Positions 33,027 through 41,969 of a DNA stretch of 64,000 nt are shown in pieces. The position numbers were made by a program, and so were the translations under genes. Within the stretch, counting starts at the first letter, position 1. Every line of letters begins with the position of its first letter. Origin of the DNA: JAYPWI01 sp964629575 (GTDB taxonomy: Bacteria; Actinomycetota; Acidimicrobiia; Acidimicrobiales; Poriferisodalaceae); the NCBI GenBank assembly GCA_964629575.1, contig CAZVUM010000007.1:1-64000 (forward strand), given 5' to 3'. The notes beneath the pieces were generated by a model. That model was given only the letters and a program-made list of their open reading frames with translations. It was not told the DNA's origin and did no database searches.

Positions 33027-35593
33027 GCCGAGACGAACGAACGCAGCGCCGAGGCGATCTCCTGGCGGATGGGAGCGCTCGAGATGAACATGCCCACTCC
33101 GCCTGCAGAGGTGTGCACGTGGCCTCGGAAAGCTGCCTCACGAGCATCCACGCCCGCGGCCCGAAGAGCGTCGACGTAGGCCGACCCCTCATCACGAAGC
33201 GGGTCGAATTCGCAGGTCACGACCAATGCGGGAGGCAGGTCAGCGAGATCGCCCCTGATCGGCGACGCTCTGGGATCGGTGCGATCGGCCGCGTCCGCGT
33301 AGTGATCCCAGAACCAGTCCATGAGGCCCCGGGTGAGCACGTAGCCCTGTGCGTTCTCGCTGTAGGAAGGCCGGGTGAAGTCGCAGTCGGTCACCGGCGT
33401 GATCAGCACCTGACCCGCGATCGCTGGACCACCCGCGTCGCGAGCGGTCTGGCAGGTCACGGCCGCGACGTTGCCTCCCGCGCTCCAGCCGGCGAGCACC
33501 ACAGGACCGGGTCGGCCGCCGAGTGCTTCGGCGTTCTCGGTCACCCACTGGAGAGCGGCGAACCCGTCGTCGACAGCCGCGGGGAAACGGGCCTCTGGGG
33601 CGTGGCGGTAGTTACACGACACGATGAGAGCGTCGCTCTGCACACACAGATCCCGACACAGAGGGTCGTCGGACTCAGCGCTCCCCAGTACCCAGCCGCC
33701 GCCGTGGAAATAGAGGACCACGGGGTGCGGCCCAGGCGAGTCCGGCCGGTAGAGCCGGTACTCGAGCGACGAACCGTCGGCACCGGGGTAGGTACCGTCG
33801 ACGATCTCACCAACCTCTGGGCCCGGCGGCCTCGCCTCGGCGGAGGCCGCGACGAAGGCCCTGGCCTCGTCAGGGTTCAGCGACTCCATGGGCGGTAGAC
33901 CCATCTCGGCCATCATCTCGAGGACCATCGCGACGTCGGGCTGCACTCGTCGAATGACCCCGTCGTTGCACGCTGAGCCGTTGGGGCCACGGCGTTCGAA
34001 ACCCAGATACCCGCGCTGCCGCACCTCGTCGCAGGCGGCCCGATACGGCCCGACTCCCCCGACGTAGGGAAGGAACACGCGCGGCTTGCCCGGCACGTTG
34101 GCGCCCATGTACCACGAGTTCGCCCGCGGGTAGAGGGTGATGTCTGCGCAGTCGTTGACGTGGGTGATCCAGCCGTCTTCGGCGGTTCGCGTCGGCTCCA
34201 TCACCTCGAAACCGTCGGCTTCGAGGTCGACGATGCTGTCGCAGATCAGTTCCACGTGCTGCTCGATCGACACCATCATGTTGGACAGCACCGAGGGGCT
34301 CCCCGGTCCCGTGATCGCGAAGAAGTTGGGGAAGCCCTCCACGGTCAGGCCCAGGTAGGTCTTGGGTCCGTGTTCCCACTTCTCCTTCAGGGTGACCCCG
34401 TCACGTCCTGCGATGTCAACCGCCACGAGGGCACCCGTCATCGCATCGAAGCCGGTGGCGAACACGATCGCGTCGAACTCGAACGAACGCGACGCCGTGT
34501 CGATGCCCGCGGATGTGATCGACGAGATCGGGTCGGCGCGGAGGTCCACGAGCGACACGTGTGGAAGGTTGAAGGTCTCGAAGTAGCCCGAGTCGAGGCA
34601 CGGACGCTTGGTCGCCGCGGGATGATTCGTGGGACAGAGCGCCTCCGCGGTCACAGGGTCCTCGACGATCGACCGGATCTTGTTGCGGATGAACTCCGAG
34701 ACGACCTCGTTGGCCGCCGGGTTGATCAGGAGGTCGTTGTATGCGTTGAAGAGCGAGAAGAGCTCGCCCTGGGCCCAGCCGGCCTCGAAGGTCTCTTCGC
34801 GCTCCTCGGGTGTCGCCTGGAACACGCTGAGCTCGGGCGGCGGGAGCGGAACGCCGCCCCGCGACCACCGCGCCTCCTCGCGGTACTCGGCGCGACGGCC
34901 TGCGATCGTCTCGATCTTCTCCGGTCGAACCGGCCCGTTGTGCGCCGGCATCGAGAAGTTGGGCGTGCGCTGGAACACGACCATCTCCTCGGCCTGTTGC
35001 GCCATGATCGGAATCGACTGGATGCCCGACGAGCCCGTACCGATCACGCCGATCTTCATTCCGGTGAAGTCGACACCCTCGTGCGGCCAGCGGCTGGTGA
35101 AGTAGGTGGGGCCGTCGAATGACTCGGCGCCCGCGATGTCGAGCGTCTTGGGCATCGAGAGGCACCCCGTGGCCATCACGTAGTACCGGCAGGTCACCTC
35201 ATCGCCACCGTCGGTGCGGATTCGCCACAGGGACGCATCTTCGTCCCACGTCGCCTGTTCGACGGAGGTCCCGAAGCGAATGTCGCGCCGCAGATCGTGC
35301 TTGTCCGCAACGTGTTGGGCGTAGCGCAGGATCTCGGGCTGGGTCGCGTAGCGCTCCGACCAGGTCCACTCCTCCTCGAGCTCGGGATCCCAGCTGTAGG
35401 AGTAGTCGACGCTCTGGATGTCGCACCGAGCGCCCGGGTAGCGGTTCCAGTACCAGGTACCGCCGACGTCGTCGCCGGCCTCGAACACCACCACGTTGCG
35501 GCCGAGCTGCCTCAGGCGATGGATCAGGTACATGCCCGCAAACCCAGCACCCACCGCGACGACGTCGTGGTCTGGCCCTCGTTGTTCGTTCAT
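33005..35593 (-). CDS. Baeyer-Villiger-type flavin monooxygenase fused to an alpha/beta-hydrolase
   Basis: 862 residues. Residues 1-520 are a class B flavin monooxygenase: FAD motif GAGFAG (15-20), GGTWYWNRYPGARCD, NADP motif GTGSSG (185-190). The BVMO signature FxGxxxHxxxWP reads FDGPTYFTSRWP (159-170), with Phe-165 in place of His. Residues about 600-862 are a hormone-sensitive-lipase-type hydrolase: HGGGW oxyanion hole (630), nucleophile Ser-704 in GWSAGG, Asp-797 and His-825. Together they could oxidise a ketone to an ester and cleave it. ATG 35593 is preferred over a start at 35656. Confidence 0.92.
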   Translation of the reverse strand: MNEQRGPDHDVVAVGAGFAGMYLIHRLRQLGRNVVVFEAGDDVGGTWYWNRYPGARCDIQSVDYSYSWDPELEEEWTWSERYATQPEILRYAQHVADKHDLRRDIRFGTSVEQATWDEDASLWRIRTDGGDEVTCRYYVMATGCLSMPKTLDIAGAESFDGPTYFTSRWPHEGVDFTGMKIGVIGTGSSGIQSIPIMAQQAEEMVVFQRTPNFSMPAHNGPVRPEKIETIAGRRAEYREEARWSRGGVPLPPPELSVFQATPEEREETFEAGWAQGELFSLFNAYNDLLINPAANEVVSEFIRNKIRSIVEDPVTAEALCPTNHPAATKRPCLDSGYFETFNLPHVSLVDLRADPISSITSAGIDTASRSFEFDAIVFATGFDAMTGALVAVDIAGRDGVTLKEKWEHGPKTYLGLTVEGFPNFFAITGPGSPSVLSNMMVSIEQHVELICDSIVDLEADGFEVMEPTRTAEDGWITHVNDCADITLYPRANSWYMGANVPGKPRVFLPYVGGVGPYRAACDEVRQRGYLGFERRGPNGSACNDGVIRRVQPDVAMVLEMMAEMGLPPMESLNPDEARAFVAASAEARPPGPEVGEIVDGTYPGADGSSLEYRLYRPDSPGPHPVVLYFHGGGWVLGSAESDDPLCRDLCVQSDALIVSCNYRHAPEARFPAAVDDGFAALQWVTENAEALGGRPGPVVLAGWSAGGNVAAVTCQTARDAGGPAIAGQVLITPVTDCDFTRPSYSENAQGYVLTRGLMDWFWDHYADAADRTDPRASPIRGDLADLPPALVVTCEFDPLRDEGSAYVDALRAAGVDAREAAFRGHVHTSAGGVGMFISSAPIRQEIASALRSFVSAQEVVAD

Positions 35594-35697
35594 CTCGACT
35601 CCCTCGTCCCCTGCGGCCGCAACGGCCTCGACCGCCGACCGAGAGCAGTCTCCCACGACACACGCACCGGCTTCGCAGGCGGCCGTAGTGTCACGTC

Positions 35698-36618
35698 ATG
35701 AACTTCGGCGCTCAAGTCAACGCGTACAGGACAACCTGGACGGAGATCAGCTCCGTCATCGAGACGATGGAGGCCGGCCGCTGGGACAGTCTGTGGTTCG
35801 CGGACCATTTCGTTCCGCCAGGGCCGCGCCGCGACGAGCCGCACACCGCGTTCGAGGCGTTCAGCCTCATCGCCGCCGCAGCAGGGATGACGGATCGGCT
35901 GCGGCTCGGGCACCTCGTGCTCGGCAACACCTACCGCAACCCGGCACTCGTCGCGAAGATGTCGGCCACGATCGACACGATCTCGGGAGGCCGGTTCGTT
36001 CTCGGAATCGGCGCCGGCTGGTTCGAGCGCGAGCACCAGGCGTACGGCTGGGACTTCCCCTCGATGCGGGAGCGCTCGGATCGGTTCGAGGAGGCATGCG
36101 CTCTCATCAGGGCGTTGTTCGCAGCCGGTGGCGAGCCAGTGGACTTCGCCGGCCGCTACTACACGCTCGACGCGGCCCCGCTCGCTCCGGGATGCGTGCA
36201 GGACCCGCACGTCCCGATCATGGTGGGCGGCACGGGCGAACGGCGCACACTCCGCACCTTGGCGATGTATGGCGACGCCATGAACGTCGACGGTTGGGCG
36301 GGAGCGGGCATGACGGTCGATCTATATCGCCACAAGGCCGGCGTGCTCGAGCGCCACTGCGCGGACGTGGGTAGAGATCCGACCGAGATCCGCCACACGA
36401 TCCTGATGCCGGTCTTCCTCTCGGACGATGCATCCAAGTGCGCGAAGTTCATCGAGCGCGTCGGTGAAGGAACCGTGGCCGGCACCGCATCGCAGGTGGT
36501 CGATCGGGTCGGCGAATTCATGGACGTCGGCGTCCACGAGATCATGTTCGGGAGCCCCGCCAAGCCCGCCGAGGAGTACCAACGGTTCGACGACGAGGTC
36601 CTGTCCCACTTCGTCTGA
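35698..36618 (+). CDS. LLM-class, probably F420-dependent, oxidoreductase
   Basis: 306 residues. MNFGAQVNAY, WDSLWFADHFVPPGP, RLRLGHLVLGNTYRNPALVAK and GGRFVLGIGAGWFEREHQAYG follow the luciferase-like TIM barrel of F420-dependent enzymes; PIMVGGTGERRTLRTLAMYGD is the C-terminal phosphate-binding region. It lies between two Baeyer-Villiger-type genes: divergent from the fusion gene (104 bp) and convergent with the second (15 bp). Its substrate is unknown. Confidence 0.88.
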   Translation: MNFGAQVNAYRTTWTEISSVIETMEAGRWDSLWFADHFVPPGPRRDEPHTAFEAFSLIAAAAGMTDRLRLGHLVLGNTYRNPALVAKMSATIDTISGGRFVLGIGAGWFEREHQAYGWDFPSMRERSDRFEEACALIRALFAAGGEPVDFAGRYYTLDAAPLAPGCVQDPHVPIMVGGTGERRTLRTLAMYGDAMNVDGWAGAGMTVDLYRHKAGVLERHCADVGRDPTEIRHTILMPVFLSDDASKCAKFIERVGEGTVAGTASQVVDRVGEFMDVGVHEIMFGSPAKPAEEYQRFDDEVLSHFV

Positions 36619-36633
36619 GGTGCCCGACCGGGC

Positions 36634-38451
36634 TCAGCGGAATTCGAGGCCCTCGAAGTCGCCGGACGTGCGCCACTGGTCGATGTACTGGAAGTACGCG
36701 ACCGGGCCCTCGGGGTAGCCGATGAAGTTGAGCTTGCCCTTGCGTCCCGAGTCCTGACCTTCGTTGTTGTAATAGCCGGGGGTGCAGCTGGGGTCGTTGC
36801 CGAAGGTGCGGCCAGACGTTTCGAGCATTTCGACCCAGTCGGCCTCTGCCTCTGCGGTGACCTCGACCTGCTCGGCGCCGGAGTCCAGTGTGTGCCGGAT
36901 GATCGCCGCGATCGTCGTGCCGGCCTCGGTGAGGTTGTGCGGGATGTTCGAGATCAGGTTGGCGCCCTGGCTCGGGCCGACGACGAACGCGTTGGGAAAA
37001 CCGTGGACGTGGATGCCGTGCAGGCTCAACATGCCGTCCTCCCAGTAGTCGGACAGGGTCAACCCGTCTCGGCCGACCGTCTCGAAGCCCGCTCGCCTGG
37101 CGTAGTCGGTTCCGACCTCGAAGCCCGAGGCGTAGATGATGCAGTCGACCTCGTAGTGCTGTCCGCCCACCACGATGCCCGACTCGGTGATGCGCTCGAC
37201 ACCCCGGCCGTCGGTGTCGATGAGCCGGACCCCCGGCTCGTTGTATGCCTGGAGGTACCTGTCGTGGAAGCAGGGCCGCTTGCACAGCTGGCGGTACCAG
37301 GGCTTGAGGGCCTCGGCGGTCACTTCGTCGCTGATGAGTTGGTCGACGCGGTTGCGGATCTCGGCCATCTTCTCGTCGTCGCTCTCGTGGTAGGCCCGAA
37401 GGAGCGACTCGGGGCTGAAGTCCTGGTTCGGCGTGGCGAACACCTTGTCGCGGATGCGCTGCGCGATGTCCGTCCAGCCGTCCTTCACCAGGTCCTCGTC
37501 GGCGAATCCGCCGGTCTGCAGGATCGTGAAGTTCATCAGCCACTCGGCCTGCCACCCTGGCTCGAGGGTGGCGAACCACTCGGGATCGATGTAGTGGTTC
37601 CCGCGCTCGTCGATCGACGACGGCGTCCGCTGGAACACGAACAGCTCCTGGCACGCGGTCGCCAGGTGCGGAACGCACTGCACCGACGTGGCACCCGTTC
37701 CGATCAGCGCGACCCGCTTGTCTGCCAGCTTCTCCAGCGGAGCGCCCGCCGGATCGCCGCCCGTGTAGTCGTAGTCCCAGCGGCTGGTGTGGAAGCTGTG
37801 ACCGCCGAAGTCCTCGATCCCGGGGATTCCGGGCAATTTGGGCTTGTGGAGCGGACCCGGGCCCATCGCCACGAATCGGGCACGCATCTCGTCGCCACGG
37901 TTCGTGCGGATGACCCACCGCGAGGAGGTGTCCTCCCATTCGAGCCCGGTCACTTCGGTGCCGAACACGGCGTTGTCGTAGAGGCCGAAGTGGCGGCCGA
38001 TACGACGGCTGTGCTCGAGAATCTCGGGGGCGTGGGTGTACTTCTCGGTTGGCATGTGCCCGGTCTCTTCGAGAAGGGGCAGGTAGATCATCGCCGCGGT
38101 GTCGCATTGCGCACCCGGGTACCGATTCCAGTACCAGGTGCCTCCGAAGTCGCCGCCCTTCTCGATGATGCGGACGTCGTCGATGCCGGCCTCCTCGAGG
38201 CGGGCACCGGTGAGCAGACCGGCGAATCCGCCCCCGATGAAGGCGACCGTGACCTCGTCGGTGAGAGGTTCGCGGGCGGCGATGTCGGAGTACGGGTCTT
38301 CGAGGTAGTGGGCCAGCTGGTCCTTCAGCTCGATGTACTGATCGTTGCCCTCGGGCCGGAGCCGCTTCCGGCGCTCTGCCTCGTAGCGCGCGTGCACAGT
38401 GTCGAGATCAGGCGCGGCCGCGTCCGAGGACGGTGAATCGGTGCTGGTCAC
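36634..38451 (-). CDS. Baeyer-Villiger-type flavin monooxygenase
   Basis: 605 residues. An N-terminal extension of about 65 residues (YEAERRKRLRPEGNDQY) precedes the FAD motif FIGGGFAGL and GGTWYWNRYPGAQCD. The signature FGGHSFHTSRWD is a complete FxGxxxHxxxW(D/P), unlike the fusion enzyme upstream. The NADP motif is ALIGTGATSVQ. Length and extension resemble cyclohexanone/cyclopentadecanone-type enzymes, which turn ketones into esters or lactones using NADPH and O2. Substrate unknown. Confidence 0.92.
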   Translation of the reverse strand: MTSTDSPSSDAAAPDLDTVHARYEAERRKRLRPEGNDQYIELKDQLAHYLEDPYSDIAAREPLTDEVTVAFIGGGFAGLLTGARLEEAGIDDVRIIEKGGDFGGTWYWNRYPGAQCDTAAMIYLPLLEETGHMPTEKYTHAPEILEHSRRIGRHFGLYDNAVFGTEVTGLEWEDTSSRWVIRTNRGDEMRARFVAMGPGPLHKPKLPGIPGIEDFGGHSFHTSRWDYDYTGGDPAGAPLEKLADKRVALIGTGATSVQCVPHLATACQELFVFQRTPSSIDERGNHYIDPEWFATLEPGWQAEWLMNFTILQTGGFADEDLVKDGWTDIAQRIRDKVFATPNQDFSPESLLRAYHESDDEKMAEIRNRVDQLISDEVTAEALKPWYRQLCKRPCFHDRYLQAYNEPGVRLIDTDGRGVERITESGIVVGGQHYEVDCIIYASGFEVGTDYARRAGFETVGRDGLTLSDYWEDGMLSLHGIHVHGFPNAFVVGPSQGANLISNIPHNLTEAGTTIAAIIRHTLDSGAEQVEVTAEAEADWVEMLETSGRTFGNDPSCTPGYYNNEGQDSGRKGKLNFIGYPEGPVAYFQYIDQWRTSGDFEGLEFR

Positions 38452-38508
38452 GCGGCCCGTTTTACCTGAAGTGACCAGGGGGTAACCAGGCGCGCCGGCT
38501 CGAGTCGG

Positions 38509-38949
38509 CTACTGCTCGTGGATCGGAACGCCCGCGTCGATAAGGGGTCGGAGATGCGCACCGAGGTCGTCGCCCCTCTGAGCGGCGGCCAGCAACCCCA
38601 TGTCGAGGTAGTCGCGCCACGCCGTGATCGCCTCGCCCTCGAACTCATAGACGCCCATGTATGGCACCTGCACGCGGTGGCCCTCGGCGGACTCGAAGTC
38701 GTCGACTCCCTCGACCATGAGGGCCTTGCCCGTCTCGGCGTGACGGGTGAGCCGCCAGGTCGAGTCGATCTGGTGGCCCTTCAGCCGATCGAGCACCTTG
38801 CGCATGGCGTCGACGCCCTCCACGGGCGGCGAACCGACGTGGTAGTGCCACACCACCCCTGGGGCCATGAGACTCACGACCGTGTCCACGTCGTGGCGAC
38901 CCCATGCCCGGAACAGTTCCTGTACGACCTCGAGCTTGCTGCGTGTCAC
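38509..38949 (-). CDS. NTF2-like (limonene-1,2-epoxide hydrolase-type) protein
   Basis: 146 residues from GTG 38949. VVQELFRAWGRHDVDTVVSLM, PGVVWHYHVGSPPVEGVDAM and FEGEAITAWRDYLDMG match the LEH/SnoaL-like fold; W-R-D-Y-L-D resembles the catalytic Arg/Asp region of limonene epoxide hydrolase. It may act on an epoxide or simply bind a hydrophobic ligand. It is 57 bp upstream of the second monooxygenase in the same direction, and could share its pathway. Confidence 0.82.
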   Translation of the reverse strand: MTRSKLEVVQELFRAWGRHDVDTVVSLMAPGVVWHYHVGSPPVEGVDAMRKVLDRLKGHQIDSTWRLTRHAETGKALMVEGVDDFESAEGHRVQVPYMGVYEFEGEAITAWRDYLDMGLLAAAQRGDDLGAHLRPLIDAGVPIHEQ

Positions 38950-39096
38950 CGTGGGCCCCCTGGCGCCTCGTCTGTGGGGTGACGGTAGCTGTCGGGCCTC
39001 CGGCGCGCTCGAGGTCCTGGAAGCCGGGGCGGCGGCTCGGGGCCCGCGGGGCGGCTGCTAAGTTCCGCCGCCACACCTTCGGCACAGGGGGCGCCA

Positions 39097-40146
39097 ATGG
39101 ATGACCAGCTCGCGGACATGGTGGCGCGGCTCCACCCCGACGCGGAAGGCGTCGATATCGCCGACTTCGCACCGATCCCTGGCGGCTTCAGCCGCGAGAC
39201 GTTTCGGTTCGACGCGACAGTGCGGTCGGCTTCGGGGACTGAAACGCTCCCGATGATCCTCCGGAAGGACCCGCCGGATGCGGTGGCGATCCTCCAGACC
39301 AGTCGGCTGGTCGAGCACGAGCTGATCGAGGCGATTCGGGCGAACACGTCGGTTCCGGTCGCGCGGTCGTACGGCGCCGAGATGGACCCGTCGGTCTTCG
39401 GCGAAGCGGCGATGATCATCGAGCGGGCGCCGGGGAACGGGCTGACGTCGGACCTCTTCAACGGGGGACGCGACGAGGATCAGGTCGACGACGTGTGCGG
39501 TCACCTCTGCGAGGCGCTGGTCGCGCTGCACCAGGCCGACATCGCGACGATCGACCCCAACGAGTCGCTCAGCGATCCCCGCAACGTGGGGGTGGATGTG
39601 TCGTCGTGGGACGCCTACATGGACTCGACGCTGGAGTACTACATCAGCGCATACGACGAGGTCTCCTACGACCCCGCGGTCATGGTGCTTCTCGACAGCT
39701 TCTTGACCCTGCGGCGAACCAAGCCCCGCCCGCTTCCGCTCGTCCCGGTGCACGGCGACTTCAACCCGGCGAACTTCCTGTACGCCGACGGGAAGGTCAC
39801 CGCACTCATCGACTGGGAGAACAGCCGGGTCGGCGACCCTCGGGAGGACCTCGGGTGGATGATGATGATGGACACCTTGTCCAACACGTCTGTCATGGCC
39901 CACCCTGCCGACAAGGGCGGCTTCCTCGGCTACTACAACGAGCTCACGGGCTTGGACATCACGGTCGAGGAGATCGGCTATTTCATCCTGTTCGGCACGG
40001 CGAACATCGCAGTGCCGGTGCAGAGCGCGATCAAGCGGCGGCAGGCCGGCGAACACCGCGAGCTGCTGCACCTGTACTTGCTCCAGCCCAGCGCACACGG
40101 GCTCGCCGGCATGGGGCAGCTCATGGGCTACCCGGGAATGGTGTGA
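39097..40146 (+). CDS. APH-family phosphotransferase (acyl-CoA kinase-like)
   Basis: 349 residues of the aminoglycoside phosphotransferase/choline kinase fold. Nucleotide loop PGGFSRETFRF, catalytic VPVHGDFNPANFLY and metal-binding LIDWENSRVGDPREDLGW are intact. This branch accompanies acyl-CoA dehydrogenases; LvaA and ACAD10/11 kinases phosphorylate the hydroxyl of 4-hydroxyacyl-CoA. A matching ACAD10/11-like dehydrogenase is at 3398, and the next gene, 1 bp downstream, encodes a small helical protein. Aminoglycoside resistance is unlikely. Confidence 0.87.
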   Translation: MDDQLADMVARLHPDAEGVDIADFAPIPGGFSRETFRFDATVRSASGTETLPMILRKDPPDAVAILQTSRLVEHELIEAIRANTSVPVARSYGAEMDPSVFGEAAMIIERAPGNGLTSDLFNGGRDEDQVDDVCGHLCEALVALHQADIATIDPNESLSDPRNVGVDVSSWDAYMDSTLEYYISAYDEVSYDPAVMVLLDSFLTLRRTKPRPLPLVPVHGDFNPANFLYADGKVTALIDWENSRVGDPREDLGWMMMMDTLSNTSVMAHPADKGGFLGYYNELTGLDITVEEIGYFILFGTANIAVPVQSAIKRRQAGEHRELLHLYLLQPSAHGLAGMGQLMGYPGMV

Positions 40147-40147
40147 C

Positions 40148-40657
40148 ATGAACAGCTCACCGAGCATCGACAATCTCATCGAAGGCGTGATCCACGCGAT
40201 CGGGGACGAGCTTCTCCCCAACCTGGGCGACAGCCCCAAAGCCCAGGCGACCGCGGCCATGGCCCAGTCGGTTCTGCAGGGCGTCCGTCAGATGCTGGAG
40301 GTCGCCGACCAGAACATCGCCCTCGATCACAACGAGATGGTGGCGGCGTTCCGCCAGATGGCCGACGATCTGGGCGAAGCCGAAGGCGACGCCGCCGACC
40401 GGGTCCGGGAGCGCTGCGCTCAGTACGGCGCGGTGGCCGAGGTGCCTGCGCCACCGGACCGGGAAGCGATCATGGCCACGCATCTCGAGCTCGGCCACGC
40501 CCTCGAGGCCACCCTGCCCGATCTGGACGAACTGATCCGCGCCGGCGAGGAGCGCGGACAGACGGCGCTCGACACCCTGCGGGCCCACCTCGCCCAGCGG
40601 TACCAGCGCGACGCCGCAGCGATCATCGTGGGCGAAGGAATGATCGGCCGCGGCTGA
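40148..40657 (+). CDS. Small helical protein coupled to the kinase (LvaB-like candidate)
   Basis: 169 residues; ATG 40148 sits 1 bp after the kinase stop. The sequence is all-helical and acidic (IEGVIHAIGDELLPNLGDSP, LGEAEGDAADRVRERCAQYG). No catalytic motif is seen. Its placement directly behind an APH-type kinase mirrors lvaA-lvaB of the levulinic acid pathway, where a small protein is needed for kinase activity, and the VIxAIxDELLP start resembles that family. This is a positional inference, not a recognised domain. Confidence 0.65.
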   Translation: MNSSPSIDNLIEGVIHAIGDELLPNLGDSPKAQATAAMAQSVLQGVRQMLEVADQNIALDHNEMVAAFRQMADDLGEAEGDAADRVRERCAQYGAVAEVPAPPDREAIMATHLELGHALEATLPDLDELIRAGEERGQTALDTLRAHLAQRYQRDAAAIIVGEGMIGRG

Positions 40658-40668
40658 GGGTCCTGCCC

Positions 40669-40735
40669 CGTTCAGAACGACTCCACCCCACACCCGAGTC
40701 ATTCCGCGCGAGAAACCGTTCAGAACGACTCGGGC
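40669..40735. repeat. Tandem palindromic repeat, 48-bp period, convergent spacer 3
   Basis: A partial unit ending GAACGACTCCACCCC (from 40675) and a full unit 40695-40733 opening CGAGTCATTCCGCG and closing GTTCAGAACGACTCGGG; the GAACGACTC motifs are 48 bp apart. Same family as at 25509 and 6057. The remainder of the 172-bp spacer has a TCGAGC-acgta-GCTCGA hairpin and no gene. Confidence 0.75.
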
Positions 40736-40829
40736 CCACCTCCAGCCGGACCCCCGCCGCGTCGAGCACGTAGCTCGACCCTTCGAGCACGAACCCATGG
40801 CTGTCGACATGGCGCCAGTGGCCATGAGA

Positions 40830-41969
40830 TCAGTGCTTCTCCTGTCGATCCTTCACGAGGGCCAGGTACCGGTAGAACCCGTGCACGAACTTCCCGTACG
40901 GAATCGTGACGAAGAACGCGAAGACCACGCCGAGGTGCACGGCGAGCAGCGTCGGCATCGCCGCAGTCTCGCGCAGCACCAACACGGCGAATCCGGTCAA
41001 GCTGAGGGCCAGCATCATCCCCAGAAATGCGAGCTCCATCGAACGCGACTCGGCGTCGCCGAGCTCCGGGTCCCGCCGGCGCTTGGCCGCCAACAGACCG
41101 AGGGGACCGACCACCAAGCCGAATCCGCCGAGGGTCCCGAGGACCACGACGGGGTGGAACCACCGATACGGCGCCTCCTGACCGAATCCGCTCTCGAGGA
41201 TCGCTGCGAGCGTGGTCGCTGCGAGACAGAGTGCAAACCCGTAGTAGGTGAGGTGATGGAAGGGCCGTCGCGGGTCGGTGGGGTGCTCGTCCTCGTTCAT
41301 ACAGCCGACGCCGCCGCCGTCGAGATATTCGAGCGTGCTGGCCGAACGTCCGGCTCCGGCGAGGTCGCGCCACCGCAACCGACCGCCCCCGACCGCTCGC
41401 CAGAATCGACGCAACGACACGCCGAGCGACAGGACACCAAAGCCGAACCCGGCGAGGAACACCCCGACGACCACGTCGTGGGGAACCACTTCGTAGAACG
41501 CACCCTCCCCGGTGTGCGCCTGCCCGAACCCGTCCCCCATCGTCGCCGGGACCGCGATCACGAACACCGCCACCGACACGATCACCGCCGCAACCAAGGC
41601 ACCGGCGTTTCGGCGGTAGGCGGCGGCCATGAATCCCGGCCAGGCGTAGCGAGTCCACGACTCGCGGCGGAGCTCAGCGAACTGCGACGGAACCGACACT
41701 GCGAACTCGTGGGGAGGCGCGTACTGGCAGTCGTAGAGACAGGCGCCGCAGTTGTGGCAGAGATTTGCCAGGTAGTCGAGATCACCGTCGGCGAACACGC
41801 GCCGCCGCTCCATGGCGGGAAACACGGCGCACAGCCCTTCGCAGTACCGGCAGGCATTGCAGATCGTCATCTGACGGTCCGCCTCCGCGAGGCTCTCGGT
41901 TGCGTGGCCGGCGAAGGGCAGAGGCACGACGGGAACGCCAGTGCTCCCTGAGTCCGTGGTGTCAGACAC
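40830..41969 (-). CDS. tcuB: TcuB-like membrane Fe-S / electron-transfer protein
   Basis: 379 residues from GTG 41969, overlapping the tcuA stop. Two [4Fe-4S]-type motifs near the N-terminus (CNACRYCEGLC and CHNCGACLYDC) are followed by about six transmembrane segments (e.g. ALVAAVIVSVAVFVIAVPAT, LTYYGFALCLAATTLAAIL). TcuB reoxidises the FAD of TcuA and passes electrons to the membrane. In the known system it supports tricarballylate oxidation to cis-aconitate. Here it is the last gene of a four-gene operon. Confidence 0.9.
   Translation of the reverse strand: MSDTTDSGSTGVPVVPLPFAGHATESLAEADRQMTICNACRYCEGLCAVFPAMERRRVFADGDLDYLANLCHNCGACLYDCQYAPPHEFAVSVPSQFAELRRESWTRYAWPGFMAAAYRRNAGALVAAVIVSVAVFVIAVPATMGDGFGQAHTGEGAFYEVVPHDVVVGVFLAGFGFGVLSLGVSLRRFWRAVGGGRLRWRDLAGAGRSASTLEYLDGGGVGCMNEDEHPTDPRRPFHHLTYYGFALCLAATTLAAILESGFGQEAPYRWFHPVVVLGTLGGFGLVVGPLGLLAAKRRRDPELGDAESRSMELAFLGMMLALSLTGFAVLVLRETAAMPTLLAVHLGVVFAFFVTIPYGKFVHGFYRYLALVKDRQEKH

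Noticed and set aside
39097..40146. Aminoglycoside resistance gene
   Set aside because: The APH fold is present, but the context (acyl-CoA catabolism, small coupled partner) fits the acyl-CoA kinase branch better.
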